Assembly (NCBI GenBank): GCA_017398595.1
Contig: JAFQFR010000044.1
Location: 1 to 51,262 of the forward strand
DNA length: 51,262 bases
Direction: 5' to 3'
Source of the DNA: Clostridia bacterium
GTDB taxonomy: Bacteria; Bacillota; Clostridia; Oscillospirales; CAG-272
The notes beneath the pieces are model-generated. The model was not told the DNA's origin. It ran no database searches and saw nothing but the letters and a program-made list of their open reading frames with translations. The position numbers and the translations under genes are program-made. How positions within the stretch are numbered: the first letter of the stretch is position 1; every line of letters begins with the position of its first letter. Positions 49,964-51,262 of the stretch are shown here, one piece after another.

Positions 49964-50548
49964 TCAAGCACGGTAATTGCGATCTTCGTACCGTGTGTCC
50001 GCATAGCCCTTTTCTTTCAATTTTAGCACAATTTTATCTAATTTGCAACGCCAAAAAGCCTTAAATATTCTCGTCTTGCCGAACAGGCGGACAATTGTGG
50101 GGCTGACCGCATAGTAGAAGCGGATGAATGCTCTGCCGTACCAAGTTGTCGCAAGGCAGAGATCCCGAAAGCGGCGGAGCGTCCAACCCCCGGGGCAATC
50201 ATAGGAGCCATACACACAGGTCGCGACATAACAGCCGCCCGTGGAATGATTATAACCGCCAAACAGGTTCGGATCACTGTGACCGATCTTCTTGCCGTTT
50301 TTATCGTAATGGTCATATCCGCCAAACAGTCCGGGCGAACTGTGTCCGATCTTTTTGCCGTGCTTGTCATATTTATTATAGCCGCCGAAAAGTCCCGGAG
50401 AACTATGCCCTGTCTTGTTGCCGTGCTCGTCGTAGTTGGTGTAGCCGCCGAACAATCCGGGCGAGCTATGTCCGTTTTTTCTGCCGTTTTCATCGTAATG
50501 GTCAAGTCCGCCGAAAAAACCTCTGTTGCTGTGTCCCTTGTTGCCCAT
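49964..50548 (-). CDS. 21-residue repeat protein with CFI-box C-terminal domain
   Basis: A 194-residue protein without a signal peptide. Residues about 5-100 are four and a half copies of a 21-residue unit, consensus G-H-S-S-P-G-L-F-G-G-Y-x-x-Y-D-x-x-G-x-K-x. From about residue 104 a C-terminal domain begins CYVATCVYGSYDCPG and continues WTLRRFRD, AFIRFYYAVSPTIVRLFG, which matches the domain named CFI-box-CTERM. The N-terminal units resemble the short YD/MORN-like motifs that often precede that domain. Function is unknown in the family; the conserved Cys-x3-Cys and aromatic residues suggest modification or metal binding. GGAGG precedes the ATG. Confidence 0.85.
   Translation of the reverse strand: MGNKGHSNRGFFGGLDHYDENGRKNGHSSPGLFGGYTNYDEHGNKTGHSSPGLFGGYNKYDKHGKKIGHSSPGLFGGYDHYDKNGKKIGHSDPNLFGGYNHSTGGCYVATCVYGSYDCPGGWTLRRFRDLCLATTWYGRAFIRFYYAVSPTIVRLFGKTRIFKAFWRCKLDKIVLKLKEKGYADTRYEDRNYRA
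50258..50533 (-). repeat. 63-nt tandem repeat in the CFI-box gene
   Basis: Four to five tandem units of 63 nt encode the 21-residue GHSSPGLFGGY repeats. The units at about 50315-50505 are closely similar at the DNA level. Copy number could vary between strains. Confidence 0.8.
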
Positions 50549-50646
50549 AGTCGTCCTCCGTCGATTTGTGATCTACCGCATTCCGTCATTCCCACAAGCC
50601 CCGCAGAAAGTGCAAACAGCAATTTTCCATGCCAGAATACATCTCC

Positions 50647-51051
50647 TTAAAAGCCGATCTTCCACTTTTTATTCTTTTGGAACTTCACCACGTCATCACT
50701 TTCATCGTTCATGGCAGGCGTCTCGCAATGCTCTGCCTTCATTTTCTCAACTTCTTCGGGCTCAAGCACGGCTGCGATCACGCTCGAATGCGTGATAAAC
50801 GCAACCTCTGCAAGTGCGACGTCTTCGATCTTGTCATAAATACGCCCCGCCGAGTATGTACCACGATACACTGTCGAGGTGCTGTTTGCAACATAACCGA
50901 CCGTGTCGATGAACGGCAGTTCCACGCGGATGGCATCCTCGTCGTGGTCGTTGTCCGGCTCCTTCACCAGCCGCACCACGCGTCCGATTTCAAAAGGCTT
51001 TGCCCCATAATAATGGTTGAGTCCTGTGATAGTAACAAACATTGTGCTCAT
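50647..51051 (-). CDS. HIRAN-domain protein
   Basis: A 134-residue protein whose first 95 residues match the HIRAN domain (MFVTITGLNHYYGAKPFEIGRVVRLVKEPDNDHDEDAIRVEL ... VGYVANS in separate conserved blocks). HIRAN domains in eukaryotes bind DNA 3' ends; stand-alone bacterial ones are common near repeats and mobile genes and are poorly understood. The C-terminus is a charged tail rich in Glu/Lys. AAGGAG precedes the ATG. It lies 98 nt upstream of the CFI-box gene on the same strand, so the three genes from 51051 to 49533 could be one operon. Confidence 0.85.
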   Translation of the reverse strand: MSTMFVTITGLNHYYGAKPFEIGRVVRLVKEPDNDHDEDAIRVELPFIDTVGYVANSTSTVYRGTYSAGRIYDKIEDVALAEVAFITHSSVIAAVLEPEEVEKMKAEHCETPAMNDESDDVVKFQKNKKWKIGF

Positions 51052-51098
51052 AGTTTTCTCCTTTTCTTTGATTTGTATCTATAGTCTACCACAGGAAG

Positions 51099-51262
51099 TG
51101 TCCCATAAACAGGACAGAAAAGTGACACGCCCCCTGTCAAGTAGACATTTTTATCGGACACCTGTTATGCAACATAAGCATAACGGACTTCCATCGGGGT
51201 TTGTCCGGTTTTCTGTTGAATTCGCTCATTGTTGTAAAAATAAATATATTCATCCACAAGCG
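51099..51262 (-). mobile_element. IS3-family insertion sequence, 3' end only
   Basis: The element enters from the right window edge. Its end is placed at 51099, where TGTCCC on the plus strand (GGGACA at the transposase 3' side) gives the TG/CA terminus usual for IS3-family elements. The 66 bp between the end and the transposase stop include further inverted TGTC-type motifs. The target duplication and other end are outside the window. The end lies 48 bp upstream of the HIRAN start. Confidence 0.75.
51165..51262 (-). CDS. IS3-family transposase OrfB, C-terminal fragment
   Basis: The last 32 codons of a DDE transposase: LVDEYIYFYNNERIQQK, then TGQTPMEVRYAYVA and TAA. The Y-I-x-F-Y-N-N-E-R-I-Q segment and the following P-x-E-x-R are the end of the integrase core in IS3/IS150-type OrfB proteins, just past the final catalytic glutamate. 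The 5' part lies beyond the window, so whether the copy is intact is unknown. Confidence 0.85.
   Translation of the reverse strand, partial: LVDEYIYFYNNERIQQKTGQTPMEVRYAYVA

Noticed and set aside
1..51262. tRNA, rRNA or origin of replication
   Set aside because: No cloverleaf-like segment, rRNA signature, dnaA boxes or rep gene was noticed by eye; a tRNAscan or Rfam run could still find a small RNA.

Overview
The window looks like a chromosomal segment of an uncultured, anaerobic, gut-type Gram-positive Clostridia. The reasons are: a sortase-assembled pilus locus with LPXTG-type proteins, a SCIFF (ranthipeptide) precursor with its radical SAM maturase, an oxygen-sensitive glycyl radical enzyme, strong AGGAGG-type ribosome binding sites, near-consensus TTGACA-17-TATAAT promoters, and plant-glycan genes (GH127, GH43) beside a CUT1-type sugar ABC transporter. 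Most genes are moderately GC-rich and lie on the minus strand. No rRNA, tRNA or CRISPR array was seen. The call to Clostridia is inference.

Layout. 1-6045: the N-terminal 2015 residues of a giant secreted protein that continues off the left edge. 6502-10649: a glycyl radical enzyme and its activase, divergent from an AraC regulator. 10707-12268: a three-gene metal-linked operon (DUF134 regulator, metallo-beta-lactamase-fold protein, NifX-like protein) with its own promoter and paired palindromes; a 39-codon remnant of a ZIP metal transporter lies just upstream. 12528-21818: a six-gene pilus operon in the order degenerate signal peptidase, 1451-residue tip-type adhesin, major pilin, class C sortase, minor pilin with an IPKTG motif, second sortase. 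22257-25955: a surface protein with a non-LPXTG C-terminal anchor, then three truncated genes joined at abrupt, frame-breaking junctions. 26059-31184: GH127 glycosidase, AraC regulator, amidohydrolase and a dehydroquinase-like TIM barrel. 31381-35361: a four-gene oxidoreductase/transport operon facing a divergent AraC gene. 36435-40087: a phosphoribosyltransferase-like protein, then SCIFF, its maturase and a PLP decarboxylase. 40120-40743: a small AT-rich Xre/DUF6809-like divergent switch. 40924-49269: a GH43 surface enzyme, a lipoprotein and a complete sugar ABC transporter. 49533-51051: a four-helix membrane protein, a repeat/CFI-box protein and a HIRAN protein. From 51099 to the right edge: the end of an IS3-family element.

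How the genes fit together. The carbohydrate part forms a plausible chain: extracellular GH43 and GH127-type hydrolysis, ABC uptake, then oxidation by the Gfo/Idh/MocA and medium-chain dehydrogenases, with AraC regulators next to each cluster. The pilus operon looks self-contained, with a leader carrying two back-to-back hairpins and a strong hairpin between the pilin and its sortase, which could set subunit-to-enzyme ratios. The most unusual points are the signal peptidase lacking its catalytic Ser and Lys, the shared GG-x-NVGVI...KKKK surface anchor, the atypical glycyl radical motif, the 21-residue repeat/CFI-box cluster, and the chimeric stretch at 24.7-25.5 kb, which may be an assembly fault. 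All assignments come from reading the sequence; no database search was run.
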